A stretch of 64,000 nt of DNA from Aquabacterium sp. A3 (GCF_038069945.1 NZ_JBBPEV010000001.1:1674001-1738000), one strand, 5' to 3'. Positions 49,511 through 59,900 are shown, numbered from the stretch's first letter. Notes: generated from the sequence alone by a model not told the origin. Translations and numbers: made by a program.

Positions 49511-50188
49511 TCACACCCCGTAGCGGGTGCGGTAGGCCTCCACCGGCGCGAGGAAAGCCGACAGTCCGGGATCGGACTGCACAGACAGATACTGCAGCAA
49601 ATCCGTCAGGGTGGCGATGGAAATCACCGGCAAACCATGCTGTTGTTCCACCTGTTGCACCGCACTCAGGGGGCTGTCGGCCCCGTCTTGCGTGGCCTTT
49701 TCCTGACGGTCCAGGGCAATCGTCACGCCACAAGGGGTGGCCCCCGCGGCCCGGATCATCTGCAGCGACTCGCGCACCGAGGTGCCCGCCGAGATCACAT
49801 CGTCGATGATCAGCACCCGGCCTTGCACGGGCGCGCCCACCAGCACGCCGCCTTCGCCGTGGTCCTTGGCCTCTTTGCGGTTGTAGGCAAACGGCTTGTT
49901 GTGGCCCAGGCGGGCCAGCTCGATCGACACGGCCGCGGCCAGCGTGATGCCCTTGTAGGCCGGGCCGAAGAGCATGTCGAACTGCAGGCCGGACTCGACC
50001 AGCCGACGTGCATAGAATTCAGCCAGGCGGCCCAGCTTGGCGCCGTCGTCGAACAAGCCGGCATTGAAGAAGTACGGTGACAACCGTCCTGCCTTGGTCT
50101 TGAATTCCCCGAACCGCAGCACCTGGGACTGCACCGCGAAGGCCACGAACTCCTGGGCCAGCGTGTTGTGGGATGGGGTGTTGCTCAT
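49511..50188 (-). CDS. pyrE: Orotate phosphoribosyltransferase
   Basis: 225 aa, near the usual 213 aa. The PRPP-binding motif VLIIDDVISAGTS (125-137), the flexible catalytic loop NRKEAKDHGEGG (103-114) and SPYFFNAG are intact. It makes orotidine 5'-phosphate in pyrimidine synthesis. Its ATG is only 17 nt from the start codon of the divergent exonuclease III gene and has no ribosome site, so it may be leaderless or use a promoter inside its neighbour. Confidence 0.97.
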   Translation of the reverse strand: MSNTPSHNTLAQEFVAFAVQSQVLRFGEFKTKAGRLSPYFFNAGLFDDGAKLGRLAEFYARRLVESGLQFDMLFGPAYKGITLAAAVSIELARLGHNKPFAYNRKEAKDHGEGGVLVGAPVQGRVLIIDDVISAGTSVRESLQMIRAAGATPCGVTIALDRQEKATQDGADSPLSAVQQVEQQHGLPVISIATLTDLLQYLSVQSDPGLSAFLAPVEAYRTRYGV

Positions 50189-50205
50189 GATGTGGATGGT
50201 GTCTC

Positions 50206-51018
50206 GTGTTTCGTCTGGTCTCGCTCAACCTCAATGGCATCCGCTCGGCGGCCACCAAGGGCCTGGTGCCCTGGGCTGAAACCCTCTCGGCCGATTGTAT
50301 GGGCGTGCAGGAAATCAAAGTGCACGCCGACGACATGCCCGAGCCCCTGCGCCAGGTGGCCGGCATGCAGGGGCACTTTCACCATGCGCAGAAAAAGGGC
50401 TATTCGGGCGTGGGCTTCTACACCCGGCACGAGCCGTCTGACGTGATCATCGGCCTGGGCGCCAGCGATCCCACGGGCGAATTCGACGCCGAAGGCCGCT
50501 ACGTGGAGGCCCGCTTTGACAAGCCGGGGCGCAAGCTGTCGCTCATCAGTTGCTACTTCCCCAGCGGCTCCAGCGGCGACGAGCGCCAGGCGGCCAAGTA
50601 CCGTTTTCTGGACCTCATCCACCCCCACCTGGCGCGCCTGCGTGGCGAGCGCGAGTTCATCCTGATCGGCGACGTGAACATCGCCCACCAGGAGGCCGAC
50701 CTGAAGAACTGGAAGGGCAACCTGAAAAATTCGGGCTTCCTGCCCGAAGAGCGCGCCTGGATGACCCGCCTGCTGGACCCGGCGGGCGAGACCCGCCTGG
50801 TGGACGTGTACCGCCGCCTGCACCCCGACACCACCGACGCCTGCTACACCTGGTGGAGCAACCGCGGCCAGGCCCGGGCCAAGAACGTGGGCTGGCGCAT
50901 CGACTACCACCTGGCCACCCCCGCCCTGGCCGAGACCGCCCGCGCGGTCAGCATCTACAAAGAGCAGTGGTTCAGCGACCACGCGCCTCTGACGATCGAC
51001 TACGACTTCTCGCTGTGA
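50206..51018 (+). CDS. xthA: Exodeoxyribonuclease III / AP endonuclease
   Basis: 270 aa. The EEP-fold motifs are present: SLNLNGIR (Asn10), MGVQEIK (Glu36), GDVNIAH (Asp and Asn), and SDHAPLTIDY (catalytic His). GTG start with GGATGG 7 nt upstream. It cuts at abasic sites in base excision repair. It has a short gap to the YqhA-like gene. Confidence 0.95.
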   Translation: MFRLVSLNLNGIRSAATKGLVPWAETLSADCMGVQEIKVHADDMPEPLRQVAGMQGHFHHAQKKGYSGVGFYTRHEPSDVIIGLGASDPTGEFDAEGRYVEARFDKPGRKLSLISCYFPSGSSGDERQAAKYRFLDLIHPHLARLRGEREFILIGDVNIAHQEADLKNWKGNLKNSGFLPEERAWMTRLLDPAGETRLVDVYRRLHPDTTDACYTWWSNRGQARAKNVGWRIDYHLATPALAETARAVSIYKEQWFSDHAPLTIDYDFSL

Positions 51019-51091
51019 ACCCTGGCCCTGCAGGGCGGCCCACAAACCGCTACAGTAAGCGCGCTGAATCTTTGCACTGTGGTTGACCAAG

Positions 51092-51610
51092 ATGGACAAA
51101 TTGCTTTCTGCCGTGGGATCGTTGCTGTACGGCATGCGCTTCACCATGATGTTTTTCTACGTGGGGCTGGTGGCGATCATCCTGGGCATCCTGGGCAAGT
51201 TCGTGCTGGAAACCTACAAGCTGATGGAGACCCTGCTCGTCGGTAACCTGGAGAAGATCGACCTGATCATCAAGGTGCTGGAGCTGGTGGACATGACCAT
51301 GGTGGCTCAACTGGTGTGGGTGGTGGCCCTGGCGGGCGTGTCGCTGTTCGTCACCACCGGGCACTTCAACAAAACCGACATGGAAAAGCCCGACTGGCTG
51401 GACCACGTCAACACCTACAACCTCAAGCTGAAGCTGGCCTTTGCCATCATCTCGATCTCGGGCGTGCACGCGCTGAAAACCTACCTCAGCGGCGAGCTGT
51501 CGCTGGAGAGCATCCAGGTGGTGGCGGTGGTGGCCGTGATCCATTTCACCTTCGTGCTGTCGGCCATCGGCATCTCGTTTGCCGAGCGCCTGACGCGAGA
51601 TCCCCACTGA
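51092..51610 (+). CDS. YqhA / UPF0114-family membrane protein
   Basis: 172 aa with three to four hydrophobic helices (FTMMFFYVGLVAIILGILGKFV, VAQLVWVVALAGVSLFV, LAFAIISISGVHALKTYL, VVAVVAVIHFTFVLSAIGISF). Residues such as GHFNKTDMEKPDWLDHVN match UPF0114. No biochemical role is established. The ATG at 51092 is used; a TTG at 51083 is less likely. A TACAGT -10-like box lies at about 51051. Confidence 0.85.
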   Translation: MDKLLSAVGSLLYGMRFTMMFFYVGLVAIILGILGKFVLETYKLMETLLVGNLEKIDLIIKVLELVDMTMVAQLVWVVALAGVSLFVTTGHFNKTDMEKPDWLDHVNTYNLKLKLAFAIISISGVHALKTYLSGELSLESIQVVAVVAVIHFTFVLSAIGISFAERLTRDPH

Positions 51611-51677
51611 GCAGCAGGCCAGCGGCGTTCCGGCGCCCCCCTGAACAAGGGCTACAGAACGCCACCGGCCTGCCGAA

Positions 51678-52820
51678 ATGCACCGGATGGCGTCCGTGTT
51701 TGAACCTGCCGACCCCAACTCCACCCTCTCGACCCTGTGTCGCGGGTTGATGACGGCCGACCCCAAACAGCGGCTGCGCATCCAGCGCTTCATGGTCGCG
51801 GCCATCAACTACGTGATCTTTGGTGGGCTGCTGGTGTTCATGGCGGCCCAGGGGCGGGTGCCGTGGGACGCCGCCATCCCCCTGCTGAGCTTCATGGTGG
51901 CCAGCGAGGTGGGCATCTACGTGCTGCTGCGCACTGGTGTCGCCCAGCGTTATGCCGACCCCTCCCTCACCCTGCCGCAGATCCTGCTGGCCCTGGTGGC
52001 GGTGGTGTGGTCGTACGCCATCCTGGATGAATCGCGGGGGGCCGCCCTGATCCTGCTGGCGCTCATCCTGACGTTTGGCATGTTCAACCTGTCGGGCCGC
52101 GCCACGCGAGGGGCCACGGTGTTCGCCCTGGGCTCGCTGGGCGCGGTGATGCTGACGCTGCACCACCGCCATCCCGCCCAGCACCCCTTCAGCCAGGAGC
52201 TGATCCACTTCCTGTTTGCCTGCACCTCGCTGCCGACCATCTCGCTGCTGTCGGCGCAACTGGGCATGCTGCGCAAGCGGCTGGAATCGCGCAAGCAGGA
52301 GCTGATGCAAGCCCTGGAACGCATCCAGATGCTGGCCACCCGCGATGAGCTGACCGGCTTGTACAACCGGCGCCACATGATGGAGGCCCTGCGCGTGCAG
52401 CGCGCGCTGGCCGAACGCACCGGCCAGCCCTTCTGCGTGGCGCTCATCGACCTGGACCACTTCAAACAGATCAACGACACCCACGGCCATGGCGTGGGCG
52501 ACGAGGTGCTGCGGCGCTTTGCCGAGGTGTCGCTGCGCTGCATCCGCGAAAGCGACCTGCTGGCGCGCTGGGGTGGCGAAGAGTTCCTGCTGATGCTGCC
52601 GGCGGGCCAACTGCCCCAGGCGCGTCACAGCCTGGACCGCTTGCATGACGCCGTGCGCATGGAGTCGCTCGCCCCCAGCCTGCCACACCTGGGCGTGCGA
52701 TTCTCGGCCGGCCTGGCCCAGCAGGTGCCCGGCGAACCACTGGAGGCCACGATCGACCGGGCCGACCAGGCCCTGTACGAGGCCAAGCGGGCGGGACGCA
52801 ACCAGACCGTGGTGGCCTGA
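51678..52820 (+). CDS. Membrane-bound GGDEF diguanylate cyclase
   Basis: 380 aa. Six hydrophobic segments fill residues about 35-190, then a short coiled coil (ESRKQELMQALERIQMLATRDELTGLYNRR) leads into the GGDEF domain. The active site is GGEEF (299-303) and the product-inhibition I-site RESD sits five residues before it (290-293), so an active, feedback-inhibited enzyme making cyclic di-GMP is likely. The membrane part probably senses a signal. Ends directly at the stop of the opposing antiporter gene. Confidence 0.95.
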   Translation: MHRMASVFEPADPNSTLSTLCRGLMTADPKQRLRIQRFMVAAINYVIFGGLLVFMAAQGRVPWDAAIPLLSFMVASEVGIYVLLRTGVAQRYADPSLTLPQILLALVAVVWSYAILDESRGAALILLALILTFGMFNLSGRATRGATVFALGSLGAVMLTLHHRHPAQHPFSQELIHFLFACTSLPTISLLSAQLGMLRKRLESRKQELMQALERIQMLATRDELTGLYNRRHMMEALRVQRALAERTGQPFCVALIDLDHFKQINDTHGHGVGDEVLRRFAEVSLRCIRESDLLARWGGEEFLLMLPAGQLPQARHSLDRLHDAVRMESLAPSLPHLGVRFSAGLAQQVPGEPLEATIDRADQALYEAKRAGRNQTVVA

Positions 52821-54329
52821 TCAGGCCTGCGACTCGGCAGGGCTGTCCGGCAGCCTCAGACCAACCGACTGAACGCGGCCGCCGTCCATGCTGCGCACGC
52901 TCAACTCGGCGCCATCGAGCATGACGTGGTCGCCCACCACCAGGGGGCGCTTGAATGAACGCGCCATCCAGTTGCCCAAAGGCAGGTGGGCGTCGTCCGG
53001 CTCTCGCAAACCGTAAAACAGGCACACATCGGCCACGATGGTTTCGCCCGTGAGGTTGAAGTCACCAAACACCAGGCGCATGGCCGACTCGTTGGCATCG
53101 TCGGGCAGCGCCACGTCCATGCGACGGGCAAACCAGCCGATGCTGGCGCCCTGCAGGATCAACGAGGCCAGCACCACCAAAAACGCCACATTGAAGATGA
53201 GATGGGCATCGGGCACGCCCGCCATGAACGGGAAGATGGCCAGCACAATCGGCACCGCGCCGCGCAACCCCACCCACCCGATGTAGGCCACCTCTTCGCG
53301 GGTGAAGCCCATGGGGCCCAGGCACAACCACACCGCCAGCGGGCGGGCCACGAACATCATGGCCAGCGCCACGGCCAGCGCGGGCCAGAAGGTCTCCAGC
53401 ATGCTGGACGGCGTGACCAGCAGGCCCAGCAGCAAGAACATCGACGCCTGCGACAGCCAGGCGTAGCCGTCCAGCGCCGACAGGGACGACTCCAGTTGCG
53501 GGCCGATCTTCTTGTTGAGCGCGATGCCGAAGAGGTACACCGCCAGGAATCCTGAGCCCCCGAACCAGGTGACAAAGGCAAACACCACCAGACCGGCCGA
53601 GGCCACCAGCAGGGCCAGCACGCCATCGGGCGCTTCGGTCAGCAGCCCCAGGCGGCCCAGCCCCCAGGCAAAGCCCAGCCCGGCCCCGATGCCCAGCACC
53701 GTGCCCCAGCCAAACTGAGAGCCCAGCGAGGTGATCACGTCCAGCACCTGCTCGGTGTGGGTGTCGCCCAGCCCGGCCAGCCCCCCCGCCGATGCCACCC
53801 CGATGAAGGTGAGCGTGAGAAAGACGGCCATGGGGTCGTTCATGCCGGATTCGATCTCCAGCGTGGTGGCCACCCGCTCATTGAGGCGCACCCCGGCCGA
53901 TTTCAAGAGCGAAAACACCGCCGCCGCATCGGTCGAGCCGACGATGGCCCCGAGCAAAAACGCCGTGGGCCAGGACAGGTCCAGAAACACCCGGGCGGCC
54001 AGCGCCGTGAAGCCCGAGGTGAGCGCCACCCCCACCGTGGCCAGCAACAGGGCGGGCTTCAGGCCCGTGCGGAAGGTGGTGAAACTGGTGCGCAGCCCAC
54101 CGTCCAGCAAGATGATGGCCAGGGCGATGTTGCCCACCCAGAAGCTGAGCCGGTAATCATTGAACCGGACACCGAAGGGGCCGTCCTCGCCGGCCATGAT
54201 GCCGGTGAACAGAAAGGCCAGCAGGAATGAGAACCCCGCCCGTTTCGAGAACACCCCCACCAGCAGACTGGCGAAGAACAACACCGACGCGGTGAGCAAG
54301 GGCAGGCTGAGGAAATCCAGGTTGAGCAT
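52821..54329 (-). CDS. Potassium/proton antiporter, CPA1 family (NhaP2/CvrA-like)
   Basis: 502 aa. About twelve membrane helices fill residues 1-395, with the CPA1 ion motifs GAIVGSTDAAAVFSLL and ESGMNDPMAVFLTL (Asn-Asp). A cytoplasmic C-terminal region (about 400-502) has a TrkA_C-like part and a CorC_HlyC-like part (HLPLGNWMARSFKRPLVVGDHVML), the NhaP2 arrangement. It should export K+ in exchange for H+. Confidence 0.92.
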   Translation of the reverse strand: MLNLDFLSLPLLTASVLFFASLLVGVFSKRAGFSFLLAFLFTGIMAGEDGPFGVRFNDYRLSFWVGNIALAIILLDGGLRTSFTTFRTGLKPALLLATVGVALTSGFTALAARVFLDLSWPTAFLLGAIVGSTDAAAVFSLLKSAGVRLNERVATTLEIESGMNDPMAVFLTLTFIGVASAGGLAGLGDTHTEQVLDVITSLGSQFGWGTVLGIGAGLGFAWGLGRLGLLTEAPDGVLALLVASAGLVVFAFVTWFGGSGFLAVYLFGIALNKKIGPQLESSLSALDGYAWLSQASMFLLLGLLVTPSSMLETFWPALAVALAMMFVARPLAVWLCLGPMGFTREEVAYIGWVGLRGAVPIVLAIFPFMAGVPDAHLIFNVAFLVVLASLILQGASIGWFARRMDVALPDDANESAMRLVFGDFNLTGETIVADVCLFYGLREPDDAHLPLGNWMARSFKRPLVVGDHVMLDGAELSVRSMDGGRVQSVGLRLPDSPAESQA

Positions 54330-54393
54330 GTGCTCACATCATCTCAGATTCCCTTGCGCGCCCTGCGGCCAGCCCCCCGGCTTGGGGCCGCCG

Positions 54394-54729
54394 TCAGGCG
54401 GTCAGGTCTTTGACGGTGGTGCTGACGCCATTGGTCTGCACGCTGGCGATGCCGTTGTCGCGCGACGCCTCGGAGGCGTAGAGCTGGCTGCTGCCAATGA
54501 CCTGGTGGTTGGCCGCCTTGAGGTTGAAGTGAAACTTGCCGTTGGCGGCGGTCTTGCGCTCGTAACGGGTGTCGTCAGGGGCGTTTTTCTGCACCGAGGC
54601 GATGCCGTTTTCGGCCGCCGCACGGGTTTTGTACAGCTCGCTGCTCAGGATGGTCTCGGCGTTGCCCGCCTTGAGTACAAAGCGGAATTGCCCATCGCTG
54701 CTCTTGCTGAGTTCGAACCATCCTGCCAT
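54394..54729 (-). CDS. DUF1508 (YegP-like) protein
   Basis: 111 aa made of two DUF1508 repeats of about 50 residues: GWFELSKSSDGQFRFVLKAGN with ENGIASVQKNAP, then NGKFHFNLKAANHQVIG with DNGIASVQTNG. AGGAG lies before the ATG at 54729; a longer reading to 54783 is unsupported. Function unknown; YegP-type proteins are common in proteobacteria. Confidence 0.92.
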   Translation of the reverse strand: MAGWFELSKSSDGQFRFVLKAGNAETILSSELYKTRAAAENGIASVQKNAPDDTRYERKTAANGKFHFNLKAANHQVIGSSQLYASEASRDNGIASVQTNGVSTTVKDLTA

Positions 54730-54824
54730 CGACTGCTCCTGTTCAGTGACTGAAGTCTGTGCGACATTGCACCGCTCAACCATAACGCAGCCCGCCGGGC
54801 TGTCAAGTCCGGCGCCCTCATGTC

Positions 54825-55250
54825 ATGACCCAAACCACCATCCTGTGGCCCCTGCTGGCACTGGCCGCCTGGACCAGCCTGGTGCTCCTGCTCATTCCGG
54901 TCGTCCGCATCCGCGCCGGCCTGAAAGGCGAGATCCGGCCTGACGACTTCAAGTACGGCGAATCAGCCCAGGTGCCGCCCCATGTGAGCCTGCCCAACCG
55001 CAACTACATGAACCTGCTGGAACTGCCCATGCTGTTTTATGTGGTGGGACTGATGCTGTATGTGACGAACGGCCAGACGCCCATCACGCAAACGCTTGCC
55101 TGGGCCTACGTGGGTCTGCGCATCGCGCACAGCATGGTGCACCTCAGTTACAACCATGTGATCCACCGCCTGGTGGTGTTTGCCGCCAGCAATCTCGTGC
55201 TGGTGATCTTGTGGATGCTGGCTGCGCAACACGTGCTGAGCCTGCCTTGA
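54825..55250 (+). CDS. MAPEG-family membrane protein
   Basis: 141 aa, four membrane helices (LWPLLALAAWTSLVLLLIPV, LLELPMLFYVVGLMLYV, WAYVGLRIAHSMVHLSYN, LVVFAASNLVLVILWMLAA). The NRNYMNLLELPMLFY and RIAHS elements are typical of MAPEG (membrane-associated proteins in eicosanoid and glutathione metabolism). The substrate in bacteria is unclear. Confidence 0.88.
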   Translation: MTQTTILWPLLALAAWTSLVLLLIPVVRIRAGLKGEIRPDDFKYGESAQVPPHVSLPNRNYMNLLELPMLFYVVGLMLYVTNGQTPITQTLAWAYVGLRIAHSMVHLSYNHVIHRLVVFAASNLVLVILWMLAAQHVLSLP

Positions 55251-56144
55251 TCAGGTCTGCGCGCCAGTCGCACTCTCCCAGGCCAGCAAGGCTTTTTTAC
55301 GGTCACTGCCCCAGCGGTAGTCGTGCACCTCGCCGCTGGCGCGGATCACCCGGTGACACGGGATGAGCCAGCCGATCTGGTTGCGCGCCACCGCGCTGGC
55401 CACCGCCCGGGTGGCGCTGGGCTGGCCCAGACGCGCAGCCAGATCCCCGTAGCTGCACACACCACCGGGCGGCAGGCGCAACAGGGCCTCCCACACCTGC
55501 AGTTGAAACGGCGAGCCCTTGAGCAACACCGGCAGCGGCGCCCGGGGTGATGTGCCCCACTCAGCCGCCGACCAGGGCGCAAACACCCGCTGCACCCACG
55601 GCACGGTGGCCTCGGGCTCGTGCACCAGCAGGGCCCGCCCCCAGGCCTGGCGCAGGTCGTGCTCAGCCTGCAGCCGCTCGTCAGGGGTGTCAAAAAACGC
55701 CAGAAAGCACACCCCGCGGGGCGCCACCGCCAGCAGCACCTCACCCAGGGGCGACGGATGCACGCCCCAGCGCACGCACAGGCCAGCCCCCTGGCGCTGG
55801 TACTCGCCCGGGGTGACGGCCTCGTGCACCACCATCAGATCGTGCAAACGGCTGGGCCCACTGAGGCCCACCGCCAAGGCCGTGTCCAGCACCGAGTGCT
55901 GGCGCAACAGCGCCTTGGCGTGCGCCTTGGTCAGGCTTTGCACAAAACGCTTGGGGCTCACACCGGCCCACCGACTGAACAGCTTGTGCAGGTGGGCCTC
56001 GCTGAGGCCCAGGTGCGCGGCCAGCTCGGCCAATTCGGGCTGGCGCCGCCAGTGCGCCGACAGGAACTCGATGGCCTGGCGCACACGCTGGTAATCGGCG
56101 TGCTGCGCCAGCCATGCGGGGTTGGACAGGCCGGTGTCGTTCAT
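55251..56144 (-). CDS. Ada-like AraC-HTH plus methylguanine-DNA methyltransferase fusion
   Basis: 297 aa (300 if the ATG at 56153 is used). Residues about 10-110 are an AraC-type DNA-binding domain (LAELAAHLGLSEAHLHKLFSRWAGVSPKRF). Residues about 125-285 are an Ogt/MGMT domain with active-site Cys263 in PCHRVI and the ASAVARNQIGWLIP and YGDLAARLG elements. The N-terminal Ada zinc domain, which repairs methylphosphotriesters and switches Ada on, is absent, so induction by that route is not expected. Confidence 0.92.
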   Translation of the reverse strand: MNDTGLSNPAWLAQHADYQRVRQAIEFLSAHWRRQPELAELAAHLGLSEAHLHKLFSRWAGVSPKRFVQSLTKAHAKALLRQHSVLDTALAVGLSGPSRLHDLMVVHEAVTPGEYQRQGAGLCVRWGVHPSPLGEVLLAVAPRGVCFLAFFDTPDERLQAEHDLRQAWGRALLVHEPEATVPWVQRVFAPWSAAEWGTSPRAPLPVLLKGSPFQLQVWEALLRLPPGGVCSYGDLAARLGQPSATRAVASAVARNQIGWLIPCHRVIRASGEVHDYRWGSDRKKALLAWESATGAQT

Positions 56145-56245
56145 GGCGCCCATGCTAGCGGGGCCTCAAGGGCTGTCCACCCGATTCTTGTGCTGGCCGG
56201 GGGCGTCAGATGTCTTTTTGCGTGCTCGGTGCTACGCTTGGCGCC

Positions 56246-56881
56246 ATGCTCCACCGCCTCACCCTCCCCGTCACCGCCTTTGAACAAAACTGCTCGCTCG
56301 TCTGGTGTAACGAGACGAACGAGGCCGCGCTGATCGACCCCGGTGGTGACATCGGCACCTTGTTGCAAGCGGTGGAAGAACGCGGGCTGACGCTCAAGGC
56401 CCTGTGGCTCACGCACGCGCACATCGACCATGCCGGTGGCACCGGTACGCTGGCGCGCACACTGGCGCTGCCCATCATCGGCCCGCACCCGGGCGATCAG
56501 TTCTGGATCGATGCGCTGCCGCAGCAAAGCCAGATGTTCGGCTTTCCGCAGGCCGAAGGCTTTGCCCCCACACGCTGGCTGGACCAGGGCGACACGGTGC
56601 AGATCGGCCAGAGCACGCTGCAGGTGCTGCACTGCCCTGGCCACACGCCTGGCCACGTGGTGTTTTATTCGGCCGAGCTGAAACACGCGTTTGTGGGCGA
56701 CGTGCTGTTTGCCGGCAGCATCGGCCGCACCGACTTTCCGCTGGGTAACCACGCCGACCTGATCAACGCGATCAAGACAAGGCTGCTGCCGCTGGGCGAT
56801 GACGTCACGTTCACGCCGGGGCATGGCCCCGAAAGCACGCTGGGCGAAGAACGCCGCTTCAACCCCTATCTGCGGGGCTGA
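56246..56881 (+). CDS. MBL-fold hydrolase (YcbL / glyoxalase II-like)
   Basis: 211 aa metallo-beta-lactamase fold. THAHIDHAGG (His57, His59, Asp61, His62), CPGHTPGH, VGDVLFAGS and TPGHGPES form the di-metal site. Length fits the YcbL-type hydroxyacylglutathione hydrolase relatives. A -10-like TACGCT lies 7 nt before the ATG, indicating a possible leaderless message. Convergent with the exoprotein gene. Confidence 0.92.
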   Translation: MLHRLTLPVTAFEQNCSLVWCNETNEAALIDPGGDIGTLLQAVEERGLTLKALWLTHAHIDHAGGTGTLARTLALPIIGPHPGDQFWIDALPQQSQMFGFPQAEGFAPTRWLDQGDTVQIGQSTLQVLHCPGHTPGHVVFYSAELKHAFVGDVLFAGSIGRTDFPLGNHADLINAIKTRLLPLGDDVTFTPGHGPESTLGEERRFNPYLRG

Positions 56882-56908
56882 AGCGGCGCCTGCCACAGCA
56901 GGCCTGGG

Positions 56909-59900
56909 TCACAGGCTGCTGGTTTGCACTTCGATCAGCGGCTCGTCTTCCTCTTCGGTCTCTACCGCGGGGCCGGCGGCGGTCGGCTGGCTCAGGGCCT
57001 TGTCCAGGGCCACGTCAAAGCGATCGTCCACGCGCAGGTTGTCGGCCAGCTGGATCTGGCGCGAGAAGCCCAGATCGGCCGGGTAGGTTGGCAACAAGGT
57101 GTTCACCGTGATGACGGTGGTGCCTGACGCGTTGAGTGGCTCGGGGTCGCGCTCGAAGGTGTAGTTGCCGATGAACACCGGCAGCGCCACGCGACCTGCC
57201 ACGGCATACGCCGTGGTGTACATGCCCGTGGGCTGCTGCATCAGCATGAAGCGGCGCCCCGGGTCGTACAGGGTCAGGTCCACACCATTGCCCGGCAACC
57301 TGGGCACCAGGTTGTCGATCAGGGTGTGCACATCGCCGCTGATGACGTTCACCACCTCACCCACCAACATGCCCTCGAATCGGTAAAAGGGCACGTTCAG
57401 GCGGAAGATGCCGTTGGTGATGTCGAACGACGGGATGCTCAGCGGTTGGGCGCTGCTGACCGTGATGTCGGCTTGATCGATGAGCGGGTTGCTGCCGTAG
57501 CCGCCGATGCGGAATGCCATGGGCGCGTTGCTGCGGGTGTGCTGCACGCTGGCGGTGATGCGCGGCGAGTACATGCCCAGGGCCGAGCCGATGCGGCCTT
57601 GTTTGAGCAAGAGCTCGGTGGCACTGAGCAGCTCGGCACGGTCTGCGCGCAGCACGTCCAGTGTCATGGCGCCCAGGCTTTCCAGGCGCACCCGCGGCGC
57701 TTCCAGCTCAACCACCGACAGGGTGTTGCCTGCGTACATGTCCACGAACCCGGCGGAACGGATGTCCTGCCCACGGATGTCGCGGCCAGCCGAGGCACGC
57801 AGGCCGTGATCGGCGCTCAAGACGCGCACCACGCCCAGGCTCAGGTCTCGGCGAGCGTCCAGCACGATGTCGCCATCGTCGGCGATCAGGGTGCCAAACT
57901 GGCCATCGCGCATGCTGGCCGTCAGGCCTTGCCCCAGGCGCCAGGTGTCGCCCGACATGTCGCCACCGGCGCTGGCGTCGGTGTGTCCGGCCACGGTCAA
58001 GGTGGTCACGGACACGTCACCACCGGCCATCAGCGCGGCGTTGCCGCCCGCCTGCAGCGCGGTGATCGACAGGTCGCCGCCGGCCGTGGCCTGGGCGTTC
58101 TGCGCGGTCTTCAGGCTGCCGCCCGTCAACTGGGCGCCCGCCTGCAGCTGGGCCGACCCGGCGGTCGATTCGATGGCATCGAACACCAGGTGCTGTGCGG
58201 CCAACACCGTGGTGTCGTCCACGCTGGTGGTTTGGCCCAGGGTCACGTCGCCCTCGGTGGAGCGCACTTCCAGCGCCCCGCCCGCCTGCAGCGTGTCGGC
58301 CTGCACCGGGCCCACGCCTTGCAGCAGCATGTTCTGGCCCGACTGGGCCTGGGTCACGCTCAGCGCGCCACCGGCCATCAGCACGGCGTTGCCGCCCGCC
58401 TGCAGCGTGGTGATCGACAGGTCGCCGCCGGCCGTGGCCTGGGCGTTCTGCGCGGTCTTCAGGCTGCCGCCCGTCAACTGGGCGCCCGCTTGCAGTTGGG
58501 CCGACCCGGCGGTCGATTCGATGGCGTCGAACACCAGGTGCTGTGCGGCCAACACCGTGGTGTCGTCCACGCTGGTGGTTTGGCCCAGGGTCACGTCGCC
58601 CTCGGTGGAGCGCACTTCCAGCGCCCCGCCCGCCTGCAGCGTGTCGGCCTGCACCGGGCCCACGCCTTGCAGCAGCATGTTCTGACCCGACTGGGCCTGG
58701 GTCACGCTCAGCGCGCCACCGGCCATCAGCACGGCGTTGCCGCCTGCCTGCAGCGTGGTGATCGACAGGTCGCCGCCGGCCGTGGCCTGGGCGTTCTGCG
58801 CGGTCTTCAGGCTGCCGCCCGTCAACTGGGCGCCCGCCTGCAGCTGGGCCGAACCAGCGGTCGATTCGATGGCATCGAACACCAGGTGCTGTGCGGCCAA
58901 CACCGTGGTGTCGTCCACGCTGGTGGTTTGGCCCAGGGCCACGTCGCCCTCGGTGGAGCGCACTTCCAGCGCCCCGCCAGCCTGCAGTGTGTCGGCCTGC
59001 ACCGGGCCCACGCCCTGCAGCAGCATGTTCTGGCCCGACTGGGCCTGGGTCACGCTCAGCGCGCCACCGGCCAGGAGTTCGGCGTTGGCACCGGCCTCCA
59101 GCGCGGTGACCAACAGATCCCCGCCCGCCACGGCCTTGAACTGCCCGCCCGTCTGAGCCGCCATCAAGGTCACGTCGCCCTCGTCCGAGGTGATGAGCGC
59201 ATCGGTGCCAGCCAGCAGCTGGCCGGTCACGTTCACGCCTTGCGTGCCCTGGATCACGACGCTGCCGTTGTCGTGCAGCACGCGGTCGGCCAGCACACGC
59301 CCGCCCACGAGGCTGAGGTCGCCATCGGCCAGCGTGGCGCGGATGGCCACACCGGTGCTGTCCAGCAAGCCAGCGGCCTGCAGCTGGATGCTGCGGGCCA
59401 GCACGTCGCTGCGAACGCGCAGGTTGTTGGCGGCCGCCACGTTCAACACGCCCCCGGGGGCGTTGAGTCGCTCGGCCGTCACGTCGTCACCCAGCAAACG
59501 CAGGTACACATTGCCCGCCGCCGAGCTGGCGGCCACGCGCGGTGCATCCACCGTCACGGGTTTGTCGGAAGACTCACCAATGCCCAAGCCGGCGCCGCCG
59601 CCATTGAGGTCCACCAAGTCGGTGGCCGTCAGGCGGTTGCCATCGGCCTGGGCAGCCAGGATGCGGCCCACGGGCGCGTCCAGTGCGATGTGTTTGGCAG
59701 ACACATTGCCCACCCGCACATCACCTTCGCTGGCCTTCAGGATGACCGACTCGGCCGCCTGCAGTTCGGCGGCGGCGGTGCCGCCACTGGTGTACTGCCC
59801 AACGTCCAGCGTCACGCGGCCAGAGCGGCTCTGCAAGCGGCCCGCGCCCACCATGAAGCGGCTGTCGCCCGCCACACGCGCATCCCGGGTGGTGATGAGC

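Noticed and set aside
58026..59069. CRISPR array
   Set aside because: The repeats are 348 bp, directly abutting, in frame and lack spacers.
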